A stretch of 64,000 nt of DNA from Pelomicrobium methylotrophicum (GTDB lineage: Bacteria > Pseudomonadota > Gammaproteobacteria > Burkholderiales > UBA6910), in NCBI RefSeq assembly GCF_008014345.1, contig NZ_VPFL01000010.1, forward strand, positions 46,517-110,516, written 5' to 3'. The first letter of the stretch is position 1. Each line of letters starts with the position of its first letter. The notes under the pieces are model-generated. The model did no database searches. It was not told the origin of the DNA and worked only from the letters and a program-made list of their open reading frames with translations. Shown in pieces: positions 29,899-39,970 of this stretch. The position numbers were made by a program, and so were the translations under genes.

Positions 29899-31055
29899 CC
29901 GGTCATGTCGTCATGGACCGCCGATGGTCCCGGATCCAGACCCGGCGGCACCGCCACCTCGTCGAGCGGCGGCGGCAGCGGTTGCCCGAGGGCGCGGGCG
30001 TGCCGAAGCTGGTACACGTACGCCAACACCTCCGCCACGGCGGCGTAGAGGATTTCGGGAATCTCCTCGCCCAGCTCGGCGTGGTGGTAGAGCGCGCGGG
30101 CGAGCGGCGGCGCCGAGAGCACCGGCACGCCGTGACGCTCCGCCACTTCGCGGATGCGCGCGGCGAGCAGCGCCGCTCCCTTGGCCACCACCCGCGGCGC
30201 CCGCATGCGTCCTTCCTGATAGGCGAGCGCCACGGCGTAATGGGTGGGGTTCACCACCACCACGTCGGCTTTGGGAATCTCCGCCATCATGCGCCGGCGA
30301 GCCACCTCCCGTTGCTGGGCACGGATGCGCGCCTTGATCTGGGGGTCGCCTTCCGTTTCCTTGAGCTCGCGCTTCACCTCCTCGCGGCTCATGCGCAGTC
30401 TCCGGCCGTGGTGCCAAAGCTGGAACGGCACGTCGATCAGCGCCACCAGTGCGACGGCCCCCACCAGCCAGAGGAAGCTCAGCGCGAGCACCGTGCCGAG
30501 GCTGACGAAGGCCGTGGCAGGCGTCTGAAAGGCGAGACCCGCCAAGGTCTCCCGCTGGCTCCACAGCGCCCAGGCACCGGCTCCGCCGACGAGCAGCGCC
30601 TTGGCCACCGACACCGCCAGCTCCATGAGACTGCTGAGGGAAAACATCCGGCCGAACCCCTTGACCGGATCGAGGCGGGCAAAGTCGGGCTCGAGGGCCT
30701 TGGGACTGAACACCCAGCCGCGCAACACCAGGGGCCCGAGGAAGGCCGCCACCAAGGCGACCACGATGAACGGCAGCAGCGCCAGAAACGCTTCGGCCAC
30801 CAGCTGGCTCAGGCGCGACAGCAGCAACTGCGGATCAAAGGCGAGCTCGCGCTCCAGGACGAGCCCGTGCTCCAGGGTGGCGCCGATGCTGGAGACAAGG
30901 GGGGCACCCGCGAGCCAGAGCGCTGCACCGCTGGAGGCCACCACCACCAGCGTGGCGAGCTCCCGCGATTGGGGCACCTGCCCCTGGGCACGTGCCTCCT
31001 CACGGCGTCTCGGCGATGCCGGTTCTGTGCGTTCGAGGTCGTTCTCGTCGGCCAT
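29895..31055 (-). CDS. flhB: Flagellar export switch protein FlhB
   Basis: This 386-aa protein has four transmembrane helices (within about residues 30-210) and a cytoplasmic domain with the self-cleaving NPTH motif at 269-272 (VVVVNPTHYAVAL). Cleavage changes export from rod/hook to filament substrates. It heads the flhBA-flhFG-fliA-motCD series. The 144 bp between it and cheA carry no recognisable gene. Confidence 0.97.
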   Translation of the reverse strand: MADENDLERTEPASPRRREEARAQGQVPQSRELATLVVVASSGAALWLAGAPLVSSIGATLEHGLVLERELAFDPQLLLSRLSQLVAEAFLALLPFIVVALVAAFLGPLVLRGWVFSPKALEPDFARLDPVKGFGRMFSLSSLMELAVSVAKALLVGGAGAWALWSQRETLAGLAFQTPATAFVSLGTVLALSFLWLVGAVALVALIDVPFQLWHHGRRLRMSREEVKRELKETEGDPQIKARIRAQQREVARRRMMAEIPKADVVVVNPTHYAVALAYQEGRMRAPRVVAKGAALLAARIREVAERHGVPVLSAPPLARALYHHAELGEEIPEILYAAVAEVLAYVYQLRHARALGQPLPPPLDEVAVPPGLDPGPSAVHDDMTG

Positions 31056-31199
31056 GTTGAGTTCGGCGACGATGCGGTGGCTGCGCGTCGCCTGTGCCGA
31101 CGATTATGGGCAACGGCCAAGGCCGCCGATTCGGGGAATAAGCCCGGGATCGGGCCCCAATTCCCCCGCCGTCGGCGGCGCTGCGACGAAAATCCCGGT

Positions 31200-32984
31200 T
31201 CAGGCGGCGAGAGAGGCAAGCATCGGCGCGCGGCCAGCCAGCAGACCTTCGCGGCTGTCGAGGAGCTGGGTAAGGTCCAGGATCAGCACCACCTCGCCCG
31301 CGCTGGACATGGTGGCGCCGGCCACGCCCTTGGGACGGAACGAATCCAGCGACTTGATCACCACGTCGTCGCGGCCGGCGAAGCCGTCCACGGTGAGCAC
31401 GAACTGGCGGCCGCCCACGTGGACCAGCACGCCCACGCGACCATCGTGGCCCTCGGGCCACTGGATCAGGTCGGCCAGGGCAAGCACCGGCAGCACCTCC
31501 CCCCGCACCACCATGGTGGGTCGGCCGCTCACCCGCTGCACCTCTTCGGGTGTCACTGTCAGGATCTCCCGCACCAGCGATAGCGGCAGGGCGAACGGCT
31601 GAGACCCGAGGTGCACCACCAGGACCGGCAGGATCGCAAGGGTGAGCGGGAGCCGGATGGTGAAGCGGGAGCCCTTGCCCGGCTCCGACTCGATACTGAT
31701 GGAGCCGTTCAGCTTCTCGATATTGGTCTTCACCACATCCATGCCCACGCCTCGGCCGGACACGTCGGACACCTGCTCCTTGGTGGAGAATCCGGGCAGG
31801 AAGATCAGGTGGAGGGCCTGGCGGTTGTCGAGCGCGTTGGCCTCCTCCGCCGAGATCAAACCTTTCGCCACCGCCCGGGCGCGGATGATCTCGGGATGCA
31901 TGCCACGGCCATCGTCGGAGATCTCGATCAGGATGTGATCGCCCTCCTGGCGCGCCTCCAGCCGGATCTCGCTCTGCGGGGGCTTGCCCAGCCGCACCCG
32001 CTCCTCGGGCGGCTCCACGCCGTGATCCACGGCGTTACGCACCAAGTGCACCAACGGATCGTTCAAGTCCTCGATCATGGTCTTGTCGATCTCGGTGTCC
32101 TCGCCGATGAGCGTCAGTTCGCACTGCTTGCCGAGCTGGCGCGCCAGATCCCGGGCGACACGGGGATACTTGCGGAACAACCGGCCGATGGGCTGCATGC
32201 GGGTCTTCATCACCGCGTTCTGCAAGTTGCCCACCATGAGATCCAACTGGTTCACCGCCTCGTCCAGCGCCCGCAGCGTCACGGAATCGACGCGGCCCTT
32301 GAGGATGTCGTTGCGCAGGGAAACGAGCCGGTTCTTGGTGAGGCCGATCTCCCCGGAGAGGGTGAGCACGTAGTCAAGTCGGCCGGTGTCGACCCGGATG
32401 CTGGTGTCTCTGGCACCCATGACTCGCTCGGCGTCGCTGGGCAGGATGCGGGCGGGCTCGGGAAGCGCGTCGCCCTCCGCCGCCTGGGGCGTCGGCGTGG
32501 ACGCCGGTTGCGTGTCCCCGGTCACGGCCCGATGCAACGCCGCCCAGTCAGGCTCCTGGATCGCGGATGCCACGGGCGTCGCCGTCGGCGAGCGCCCCGC
32601 GGCGGCCGCCTCTAGGGCTTCGAGCAGCGCCTGCGTCGGGGCTGGGGGCTGCCGGCCGCGGGACAGCTCGTTGAGCATGGCATGCACCTCGGCGGTGGCG
32701 GCCAGGATGATGTCCAGCATCTCGGGGTTGAGCGCGAGCGCCCCGTTGCGCAGCTTGTCAAACAGGTTCTCAGTGCGGTGGCACAGGTCCACCAGTCCGT
32801 TCAGGTTGAGGAAGCCGGCGCCCCCCTTGATGGTATGAAAGCCGCGGAAGATCTCGTTCAGCAGCGCCCGGTCCTCGGGCCGCCGCTCCAGGTCGACCAG
32901 CTTCAGGTCCACCTCGCCCAGCAGCTCGGTCGCCTCCTGCAGGAACTCCTGCAGCATGTCCTCCATGCCTGAAAACTCGCTCAT
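31200..32984 (-). CDS. cheA: Chemotaxis histidine kinase CheA (no clear P2 domain)
   Basis: This 594-aa kinase has P1 Hpt with His50 (GFHTIKGGAGF), then a Pro/Ala-rich linker (about 126-190), P3 dimerisation, P4 ATPase (HLVRNAVDHGVEPPEERV; DVSGRGVGMDVVKTNIEKL) and P5 CheW-like domain. The linker is too short and repetitive for a normal CheY-binding P2 domain. The start at 32984 has GGGGAAGA upstream. It is the last gene of the che/mot/flhDC series. Confidence 0.95.
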   Translation of the reverse strand: MSEFSGMEDMLQEFLQEATELLGEVDLKLVDLERRPEDRALLNEIFRGFHTIKGGAGFLNLNGLVDLCHRTENLFDKLRNGALALNPEMLDIILAATAEVHAMLNELSRGRQPPAPTQALLEALEAAAAGRSPTATPVASAIQEPDWAALHRAVTGDTQPASTPTPQAAEGDALPEPARILPSDAERVMGARDTSIRVDTGRLDYVLTLSGEIGLTKNRLVSLRNDILKGRVDSVTLRALDEAVNQLDLMVGNLQNAVMKTRMQPIGRLFRKYPRVARDLARQLGKQCELTLIGEDTEIDKTMIEDLNDPLVHLVRNAVDHGVEPPEERVRLGKPPQSEIRLEARQEGDHILIEISDDGRGMHPEIIRARAVAKGLISAEEANALDNRQALHLIFLPGFSTKEQVSDVSGRGVGMDVVKTNIEKLNGSISIESEPGKGSRFTIRLPLTLAILPVLVVHLGSQPFALPLSLVREILTVTPEEVQRVSGRPTMVVRGEVLPVLALADLIQWPEGHDGRVGVLVHVGGRQFVLTVDGFAGRDDVVIKSLDSFRPKGVAGATMSSAGEVVLILDLTQLLDSREGLLAGRAPMLASLAA

Positions 32985-33014
32985 TGCGTCTTCCCCCGCC
33001 GGCCCCGGCAATGG

Positions 33015-33806
33015 TCAGAAGCCCAGGCTCTCCAGCAACTCATCCACCTGGTCCTGGCTTGTCACCACGTCGCCCCGGCCATTCACGACCGGCCCGTTCA
33101 GCAGATGGTTGGCCGCCACGGGCGCGGTCGGTTTCAGCTCGCCTTGGGACAGATCCACCAGCAGTTGCACCAGCTGGGCTTCCAGGTTACGCGCCAGCTC
33201 CACGATGCGCTTGATCACCTGGCCAGTCAGATCCTGGAAATCCTGGGCCATCATGATCTCGAGCAGCTTCTCGCCGGTCGCCTGGGTATCTGCCGTGACC
33301 CCCTTCAGGTACATGCGGGTATCGGCCGCGAGCTGCTTGAAACCCTCCACGTCGAGCCGCCGCTCGTACAGGGCGTCCCAGCGCGAGGCCAGCTCCGCTG
33401 CCCGGCTCCCCAGCCGCTCCTGGATCGGCTTCGCCGCGTCGATGGCATTGAGCACCCGGACCGCAGCCTGCTCCGTCATGGCGGCCACGTAGTTCAACCG
33501 GTCGCGGGCATCGGGTATGGCCGCCGCCGCCTGCTCCAGCACCCGGTCGTAGCCCAGCTCCCGCAGCGCGTTATGGAACGCCCGCGTGAGGTGCCCGAGC
33601 CGACTCATCACCTCCCCTGCCGGGCAATTCTGGGGATCGTGGGGCGGCAGAGGCTTCGGCTCGGGCACCGCGGGCTGGGCAGGGGCGGGCGGCGCTGCGG
33701 GCGTCGACTGGGACGCTGCCTCTTCCCGCATCCGCTGCTCGGCGATGGCGTCGAACAATGCTTCCAGGTCTTCGGCGCCCGCGGCGCCAGCGTCAGTCAT
33801 GCTCAT
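33015..33806 (-). CDS. cheZ: Chemotaxis phosphatase CheZ
   Basis: This 263-aa protein speeds CheY-P dephosphorylation. The long helical hairpin carries the active segment AQDFQDLTGQVIKRIVEL, where the Asp and Gln act on CheY-P. The extreme C-terminus SQDQVDELLESLGF is the CheY-binding peptide. It lies 3 bp downstream of cheY. Confidence 0.95.
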   Translation of the reverse strand: MSMTDAGAAGAEDLEALFDAIAEQRMREEAASQSTPAAPPAPAQPAVPEPKPLPPHDPQNCPAGEVMSRLGHLTRAFHNALRELGYDRVLEQAAAAIPDARDRLNYVAAMTEQAAVRVLNAIDAAKPIQERLGSRAAELASRWDALYERRLDVEGFKQLAADTRMYLKGVTADTQATGEKLLEIMMAQDFQDLTGQVIKRIVELARNLEAQLVQLLVDLSQGELKPTAPVAANHLLNGPVVNGRGDVVTSQDQVDELLESLGF

Positions 33807-33809
33807 GGG

Positions 33810-34205
33810 TCAGGCTGCCCTCTGCGTCTTTTTGAAGATCTTGTCCAGTTTCTCGCCCAAGGTCGCGGCAGTGAAAGGTTTCACCACGTAACCGCTTGCG
33901 CCGGCCTGGGCTGCAATGATGATGTTGTCTTTGGTCGCCTCGGCGGTCACCATCAGCACCGGTATGGTCTTGAGCCGCTCATCGGCGCGGATCGCCTGGA
34001 GCAGCGCGAGACCATCCATGTTGGGCATGTTCCAGTCGGTGATCACGAAATCGAAGCTTTCCCCGCGCAGCTTGGCCAGCGCCTCTGCTCCGTCTTCGGC
34101 TTCCTCCACATTATTGAATCCCAGCTCCTTGAGCAGATTCTTGATGATCCGGCGCATGGTCGAGAAGTCGTCCACCACCAGGAACTTCGTATTCGGATCG
34201 CTCAT
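33810..34205 (-). CDS. cheY: Chemotaxis response regulator CheY
   Basis: This 131-aa single-domain receiver has the acidic pair in [10 protein letters not shown], phosphoacceptor Asp57 ([13 protein letters not shown]), a Thr/Ala pair in VTAEA and a Lys in YVVKPF. When phosphorylated it binds FliM. The ATG at 34205 is preceded by GGAG. It is very close to enterobacterial CheY. Confidence 0.97.
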   Translation of the reverse strand: MSDPNTKFLVVDDFSTMRRIIKNLLKELGFNNVEEAEDGAEALAKLRGESFDFVITDWNMPNMDGLALLQAIRADERLKTIPVLMVTAEATKDNIIIAAQAGASGYVVKPFTAATLGEKLDKIFKKTQRAA

Positions 34206-34243
34206 CGCGTTTACTCCAACCATTCACCACTGACTTCCGGCGC

Positions 34244-35188
34244 TCAACGGCTGAGGTACGGCCGCAGGGTGTCCGCCAACACCACGGGATCGAACTTCGC
34301 CACGTAGGCATCCACGCCCACGCGCTGGCCAAGCGCCCGATTGGCTGAGGACGACAGCGACGAATGCATGATCACCGGGATGCCGTCGAAGCGCGGGTCG
34401 GCGCGCAGCTTGCGCGTGAGGACATAACCGTCCATTTCCGGCATCTCGGCATCGGTCAACACCAGCTTGAGCTCGCGCTTGAGCGGCACCCCTTGGCGCT
34501 CGGCCCGATCGGCCATCGCCGTGAGGCGGGCGTACGCTTCCGCACCATTCTTGGCCTGCTGGTACCGGGCTCCGAGGCGGTCCAACACTTTCACGATCTC
34601 CCGGCGCGCCACGCAGGAATCGTCGGCGAACAGCACCGTCGCTTCCTGCGGCGCGGCAAGCGGGGCGAGATCCGGCACGAGGGGCTCTCCCAGCGCAAGG
34701 GCCAGGATCTGCTCCACATCTAGGATGGAGACCAGGCGGCCGTTCGGAAGCCGGGTCAGGGCGGTGATGAGGCCGCCCTCTCCAGCCACCATGTCCTCGG
34801 GTTCCTTCACCTGTTCCCAGTCCACCCGCACGATCCGATCCACCGCCTCCACCAGGAAACCCTGGGTGTGACGGCAGAATTCCGTGACCATCATGGTGGT
34901 GCCCCGCCCGATTTGCGACTGCGGCGCGACGAAGGTGGCCAGATTGATGACTGGGATGATGTGCCCCCGCAGCGAGATCACTCCCTCGACGCCTCGAGGC
35001 ATGTACGGCGTGGGCGTAATCTTCGGCGTCTTGGTGACCTCCCGCACCTTGAACACGTTGATGCCGAAGATCTCGCCCGTGCCCAAGGTAAACAGCAGGA
35101 TCTCCATCTGGTTGGAGCCGGCCAGGCGCGTGCGCGCATCCACCGCGTCCACGAATGGGCGGGCAGGCAATCGCTCGACCTGACTCAT
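34244..35188 (-). CDS. cheV: Chemotaxis coupling protein CheV (copy 1)
   Basis: This 314-aa protein has an N-terminal CheW-like domain (NVFKVREVTKTPKITPTP; GVISLRGHIIPVINL) fused to a C-terminal receiver with Asp in VLTDAEMPEMDG. It couples receptors to CheA and may damp kinase output when phosphorylated. It is followed by cheY and preceded 10 bp away by a second cheV. Confidence 0.93.
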   Translation of the reverse strand: MSQVERLPARPFVDAVDARTRLAGSNQMEILLFTLGTGEIFGINVFKVREVTKTPKITPTPYMPRGVEGVISLRGHIIPVINLATFVAPQSQIGRGTTMMVTEFCRHTQGFLVEAVDRIVRVDWEQVKEPEDMVAGEGGLITALTRLPNGRLVSILDVEQILALALGEPLVPDLAPLAAPQEATVLFADDSCVARREIVKVLDRLGARYQQAKNGAEAYARLTAMADRAERQGVPLKRELKLVLTDAEMPEMDGYVLTRKLRADPRFDGIPVIMHSSLSSSANRALGQRVGVDAYVAKFDPVVLADTLRPYLSR

Positions 35189-35198
35189 GGCCGTCTCC

Positions 35199-36176
35199 TC
35201 AAGCCGTGCTGGCGGCCGCCTGTCGCTTCAGCAGCCGTATCAGCGTCTCCGCCAGTTGGCGCGGTTCGAACTTGGACACGTACTCGTCCGCCCCGACGGA
35301 CTCGCCCAGCTGCCGGTTGGAGTTGCCCGACAGCGACGAGTGCATGATCACCGGGATGCCGGCGAAACGCGGATCGCTCTTGATCCGCCGAGTCAGCATG
35401 AAGCCGTCCATCTCCGGCATCTCGATATCGGTGAGCACCGCATGAAGCATGTCGGCGAGGCGGCGCCCCCTCGCCTCGGCGCTTTCGGCAAGCCTTTCCA
35501 GCTCCTCCCACGCCCTGAGGCCATTGACTGTCCCGACCCAGCGCACGCCGATCGCGCTCAACGTGCGTTCGATCTGCTTGCGCGCGATGGACGAGTCGTC
35601 GGCGAAGAGCACGGTGCAGCCGGAAAGGTCCGCCGGCTCGATCCCCTGGTAAAGATGCTCATCGTCATAGTGAGTGGTCTCTGAGAGGATGCGCTCCACG
35701 TCCAGCATCATCACCAGCCGTCCGTCGGAGAGCTCGGTCACCGCCGTCACCAGCCCTCCATGACGGGAAGTGAGCATCTCGGGCGGCACCTTCATGGCGC
35801 TCCAGTCGAGGCGCAGGATACGGTCCACCGCTTCCACCAGGAAGCCCTGGGTATGGCCGTTGTACTCTGTGACCACCAGGATCCGAGGCGGCTGCGCATG
35901 CTCGAAGCCGACAAAATGGGCGAGATCGATCACCGGCACCAGCTGCCCGCGCTGGCTTACCATGCCCTTGACCCCGTCGGGCATTTCGGGCGCGCAGGTG
36001 ATCTCCGGCGCCCGCATCACCTCCCGCACCTTGAACACGTTGATGCCGAAGGTCTCGCGCCGGCCAGTGGCGGCATCCAGCCCCAGGGTGAACAGCAAAA
36101 TCTCTAGCTTGTTGGTCCCCGCGAGGCGAGTGCGGGCGTCCACGTTTCGCAGCAGCTCGGACACGGCACACCCCAA
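35199..36176 (-). CDS. cheV: Chemotaxis coupling protein CheV (copy 2)
   Basis: This 325-aa paralogue of the neighbouring CheV has the same CheW-like plus receiver layout (NVFKVREVMRAPEITCAPEM; VLTDIEMPEMDGFMLTRRI). The two copies differ along their whole length, so this is an old duplication, not a recent repeat. No stand-alone cheW gene was found in the window, so the CheV pair may supply the coupling function. Confidence 0.92.
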   Translation of the reverse strand: MGCAVSELLRNVDARTRLAGTNKLEILLFTLGLDAATGRRETFGINVFKVREVMRAPEITCAPEMPDGVKGMVSQRGQLVPVIDLAHFVGFEHAQPPRILVVTEYNGHTQGFLVEAVDRILRLDWSAMKVPPEMLTSRHGGLVTAVTELSDGRLVMMLDVERILSETTHYDDEHLYQGIEPADLSGCTVLFADDSSIARKQIERTLSAIGVRWVGTVNGLRAWEELERLAESAEARGRRLADMLHAVLTDIEMPEMDGFMLTRRIKSDPRFAGIPVIMHSSLSGNSNRQLGESVGADEYVSKFEPRQLAETLIRLLKRQAAASTA

Positions 36177-36181
36177 CCCTT

Positions 36182-37837
36182 TCAGGTGGCAGCGATGCGG
36201 AACCGCCCCACCAGGTTCTTCAACGCCGCCGCCAGGTTCTCCAGGTGCTGGGCAGCCTCCGAGGTCTCGCGCACGGCAGCGCTGTTCTGTTCCGCCATCT
36301 GGGCAATGCGCTCCACGTTGCGCGCGATGTCGTTGCTGGCCGCGGTCTGCTCCTTGACTGAGGCCGTAATATCGTTCACCCCCTGACTGGCACGCTGCAC
36401 CGCCTGGTTGGCCTCGGCCAGTAGCTCCACCACTCGCTCCACATGCGCCTGGCTGGAAGCGAGCGAAGCGAGCCCCTGGGCGATGCTCTTCTCCACCTGT
36501 TCCGACTGCTCGCCCAACGTCTGGGTTACCGCGTCGATCTCGCTCGCCGCCTGGCCCGACTTCTCGGCGAGCTTCCTCACTTCGTCAGCCACCACGGCGA
36601 AGCCCCTTCCCTGCTCGCCGGCGCGGGCCGCCTCGATGGCGGCGTTGAGAGCCAGCAGGTTGGTCTGTTCGGCGATGTCCTTGACCTGCTTCGTCATGCC
36701 GGTGATGGCCTGGGTGCTCTTCACGAACTCTTGCACCGAGGAGGCGATGGCCTTGACCGCCGCTTCCACCCGGTCCACCTCACCCAGCAGCTGGGACAGG
36801 CTCTCGTTACCGCGCTGCGTGCGCTCCAAGCCGTCCTTCGATAGCTGGTGCACCTCTTCCGCGCTCTGCGCCACCGCCGAGATGCTGACGGTGATCTGCT
36901 CCACCGCGGCAGCGGTGGCGGAAGCGGCCTCGCTCTGGTTCTGCGAGCCGCTCGCCACCTGGGAGGCAGACACCGAGAGCTGGGTGGCGGCGCTGGAGAC
37001 CTGTTCGGAGCTGGCATGCACCTGCGTGACGATTTCCTGCAGATTGTCCATGAAGCGGTTGAAATCCTGCGCCAGGCGACCAATCTCGTCCTTGCGGTTG
37101 GCAGGCATGCGCTTGGTGAGGTCGCCCTGGCCCTCCGCCAGCTCCGCCATGACCTGGCTGATGGCGCGGATCGGACGCACGATGCCCATGGGCAGAAGGA
37201 TGGTCACCAACACCCCCCCGAGCAAGCCAACGGCGGCGGCGGCAATGAGGGTCGTCCGGGCGCTGTGATAGGCCTCACGAGCCTGCTGGCGGTAGCTTGC
37301 CACCATCGCGCCCAGCCGATCCTCCTCCTGGTCCAGCACTTTGCGCACGGCCTCGAACTCAGGCCCCCCCGCGTAGACCGACGTCGTCACGGCCGTAATT
37401 CGATCCGAGGCATCGCTCCGACGGCGCAGCTCCACCACCTGCGCCGAAGTCTGCTGCCACGCCTTGAGCAGCTCTTCGAACTGGGCCAGCGCATTCTGCC
37501 CCTTCTCGTCGCCAATGAGCTTCGCGTACTGCTGCATCCGGTCGCGGGCTTGCTGGAGATTTTCCCGGTAGTCCTTTTCGAACTTGGCGAAGAACGACGA
37601 ATCGGCGTCCACCGCCAACAGGCTGCGCTCAGCCACCAAGGCCTGCTGCAGGTCCCGGTCGGCCTGGAGCAGCCGGTCCTGCGCCACGACATAGACCTCA
37701 GACAGGTCCTTCACCTTGCCGTTGAGTTGCGCCAGCCGTGTCACGCCGAGGGCGCTGACCGCCAACAGCATGACGACGCCCAACGCCAGCGGCACGAACA
37801 TCTTCATCCGTAGCGGCGCATCGTCAATCCACTTCAT
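36182..37837 (-). CDS. Methyl-accepting chemotaxis protein
   Basis: This 551-aa transmembrane receptor has an N-terminal membrane helix (about 12-32), a helical periplasmic four-helix-bundle type ligand domain, a second membrane helix (about 195-215), a HAMP domain, and a signalling domain containing the hairpin tip [20 protein letters not shown]. No C-terminal CheR-tethering pentapeptide is present. It is preceded by a strong sigma-28-like promoter. The ligand is unknown. Confidence 0.95.
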   Translation of the reverse strand: MKWIDDAPLRMKMFVPLALGVVMLLAVSALGVTRLAQLNGKVKDLSEVYVVAQDRLLQADRDLQQALVAERSLLAVDADSSFFAKFEKDYRENLQQARDRMQQYAKLIGDEKGQNALAQFEELLKAWQQTSAQVVELRRRSDASDRITAVTTSVYAGGPEFEAVRKVLDQEEDRLGAMVASYRQQAREAYHSARTTLIAAAAVGLLGGVLVTILLPMGIVRPIRAISQVMAELAEGQGDLTKRMPANRKDEIGRLAQDFNRFMDNLQEIVTQVHASSEQVSSAATQLSVSASQVASGSQNQSEAASATAAAVEQITVSISAVAQSAEEVHQLSKDGLERTQRGNESLSQLLGEVDRVEAAVKAIASSVQEFVKSTQAITGMTKQVKDIAEQTNLLALNAAIEAARAGEQGRGFAVVADEVRKLAEKSGQAASEIDAVTQTLGEQSEQVEKSIAQGLASLASSQAHVERVVELLAEANQAVQRASQGVNDITASVKEQTAASNDIARNVERIAQMAEQNSAAVRETSEAAQHLENLAAALKNLVGRFRIAAT

Positions 37838-37902
37838 GGCACGTCCACCTATGTCCCAAAACCATGTGGGTGACTCCCCGATTTTTTCCGTACCTGGACT
37901 AT

Positions 37903-37930
37903 TTATCGGCTTCTGGCGCTGAAATCTTTA
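37903..37930 (-). promoter_or_regulatory. Sigma-28 (FliA) promoter for the chemoreceptor gene
   Basis: On the minus strand TAAAG (37930-37926) is followed after a 16-base spacer (from TAAA) by a perfect GCCGATAA (37910-37903). The -35 element overlaps the last codon of motB, and the site is about 66 bases ahead of the receptor ATG. It is the best match to the FliA consensus seen in the window. Confidence 0.7.
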
Positions 37931-38875
37931 GAATTTCCGATCGTCCGCACCGGTCCCATCCGGTCCCAACTTGGCCGCAGCCTCCCCCGCTCCCTCCTTC
38001 ACCGCCGCCTCCCCTTTCAGCAGGGTGTCTTCGGTCTTTTTGTTCATCACGATGATGCTGATACGCCGGTTGACCGGGCTCGCAGGATCGTCCTTGTCCA
38101 AGGGCACCGACGAGGCGAGCCCCACCACCCGAAACACCTTGTCTTCCCGCATGCCGCCGGCAATCAGCTCGCGGCGGGAGGCATTCGCCCGGTCGGTGGA
38201 AAGCTCCCAGTTGCTGTAGCCACGCTCGCCGAGCGCGTAGGGCTTGCTGTCGGTATGGCCGGAGATGCTGATGCGGTTCTCCACGTCGTTCAGCACCCGG
38301 CCGATCTCGTGAAGGATCTCCCGGGTGTACGGCTGGAGCTTGGCGCTGCCGAGGTCGAACATCGGCCGGTTTTGCTCGTCCACGATCTGGATGCGCAGGC
38401 CCTCTTCGGTGAGATCGAGCCGGATCTGGCTGCGGAACTGCTTGAGCAGGGGGCTCGCGTCGATCGCCTGTTCGATCTTCGCTTTGAGCGCTTTGAGCCG
38501 CTCAAGCTCCGCCCGGTGAAGTTCGGCCTCGGCCGCCTTGAGGTCAATGGTGCGCCTGTCGGTCGGCAAAGTCCCCTGCCTGACCTGCCCTTCGGAGCGG
38601 GTCAGGTCCAGGCCACCGCCCTGGATCACGCTGGTGCTGTCGCCACTGCCGGAGCCGCCCATGAGCGCGACTTTGAGCGGCGTGCGGAAGTATTCGGCAA
38701 TTCCCTCAAGATCGCCCTTGGTGGTGGAGCTGAGGAGCCACATCAACAGGAAAAACGCCATCATGGCGGTGACAAAGTCCGCGTAGGCGATTTTCCACTG
38801 CCCGCCGTGATGACCGTGCGCCACCTTCTTCGGGCGCTTGATAACCACTTGCGGTCGCTCGGCTTCCCCTGGCAT
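37928..38875 (-). CDS. motB: Flagellar motor stator protein MotB
   Basis: This 315-aa stator B subunit has one membrane helix with channel Asp33 (IAYADFVTAMMAFFLLMWL) and an OmpA-like peptidoglycan-binding domain containing ISGHTDSKPYALGERGYSNW. It is more similar to enteric MotB than to the MotD encoded at 23391-24242. It lies 12 bp after motA. Confidence 0.95.
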   Translation of the reverse strand: MPGEAERPQVVIKRPKKVAHGHHGGQWKIAYADFVTAMMAFFLLMWLLSSTTKGDLEGIAEYFRTPLKVALMGGSGSGDSTSVIQGGGLDLTRSEGQVRQGTLPTDRRTIDLKAAEAELHRAELERLKALKAKIEQAIDASPLLKQFRSQIRLDLTEEGLRIQIVDEQNRPMFDLGSAKLQPYTREILHEIGRVLNDVENRISISGHTDSKPYALGERGYSNWELSTDRANASRRELIAGGMREDKVFRVVGLASSVPLDKDDPASPVNRRISIIVMNKKTEDTLLKGEAAVKEGAGEAAAKLGPDGTGADDRKF

Positions 38876-38887
38876 CGCTCCTACTTT

Positions 38888-39748
38888 TCAGCGCGTCTTG
38901 GCCTGTTTTACGTGCTCTTCCAGCTCGTGGAACGACGGCCGCTCTGCCGAATAGAGCACCTTGCGTCCGAACTCCACCGCCAGCGCCGGCGCGTAGCCGT
39001 TCAGGCTGGCAAGCAGCGTCACCTTGATGCACTGAAGCAGCTTGGTGGATTCGTGCGCCCGTTGCTCGAGCACGCCGGCCAAGGGGCCGACGAAGCCGTA
39101 AGAGAGCAACACCCCGAGAAAGGTGCCCACCAGCGCACGGGCGATCAACACCCCGAGTTCCGAGGGTGGCAGTCCTACCGAGCCCATGGTGTGAACCACC
39201 CCCATTACTGCCGCGACGATGCCGAAGGCCGGCAGCCCGTCCGCGATCCGCTGAACGGCGCGGGCTGGTATCTCACCCTCGTGATGGTGAGTTTCGATTT
39301 CGCTGTCCATGAGGCTCTCGATCTCCATCGCGTTGAGGTTTCCGCCTACCATCAGCCGCAGGTAGTCGGTGAGAAACTCCAGCGCGTGGCGATCGGCGAG
39401 GATCTTGGGATACTTGGAGAACAGGGGGCTTTCCTTCGGATTGTCGACGTCGCTCTCGATCGAGATCAGCCCTTCCTTGCGGACCTTCGCCAGTACCTCG
39501 TACAGCAGGCCCATGAGCTCCAGGTACACTGCCTTGTTGTACCTGGCGCCCTTGAGCGTCCCCGGCAATGCTTTCAGCGTCGCCTTGATCACCTTACCCG
39601 AGTTGCCGACGATGAACCCGCCCACCGCCGCGCCGCCGATCATGAGCAATTCGACGGGCTGAAGCATGGCGCCGAGGTGACCGCCCGCCAGGGCATAGCC
39701 CCCGAAGACCGATGCCACTATGACGATATACCCGATGATCACCAGCAT
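38888..39748 (-). CDS. motA: Flagellar motor stator protein MotA
   Basis: This 286-aa four-helix stator subunit starts MLVIIGYIVIVASVFGGYAL and contains the conserved channel segment AFGIVAAVMGVVHTMGSV. The cytoplasmic loop carries the charged residues that contact FliG. Gene order flhD-flhC-motA-motB is the enteric arrangement. Confidence 0.96.
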   Translation of the reverse strand: MLVIIGYIVIVASVFGGYALAGGHLGAMLQPVELLMIGGAAVGGFIVGNSGKVIKATLKALPGTLKGARYNKAVYLELMGLLYEVLAKVRKEGLISIESDVDNPKESPLFSKYPKILADRHALEFLTDYLRLMVGGNLNAMEIESLMDSEIETHHHEGEIPARAVQRIADGLPAFGIVAAVMGVVHTMGSVGLPPSELGVLIARALVGTFLGVLLSYGFVGPLAGVLEQRAHESTKLLQCIKVTLLASLNGYAPALAVEFGRKVLYSAERPSFHELEEHVKQAKTR

Positions 39749-39970
39749 GGGCGTTTTTTCCTTCGAGCGGCGGTCGGGCGACCACCAGCCTGTTCTTCAT
39801 CGCGATGGAGCGCAGCTTAACAACCGGGGAGGCCGCCCAATCGCGGAAATAGCACTGGCTTCGTGCGCTTTTTTTAGAAACAATCGGGTGCGCGTAGAGC
39901 GCCCGCGTGGCAGACGCCCCACCCGGGTCGGCGCTTGAAAGGAAGGGAGGGACGGCGCCCTCGAGTCGGC

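Noticed and set aside
29913..31583. A 556-codon plus-strand frame opposite flhB and cheA
   Set aside because: It is a His/Arg/Gln-rich shadow of two certain genes.
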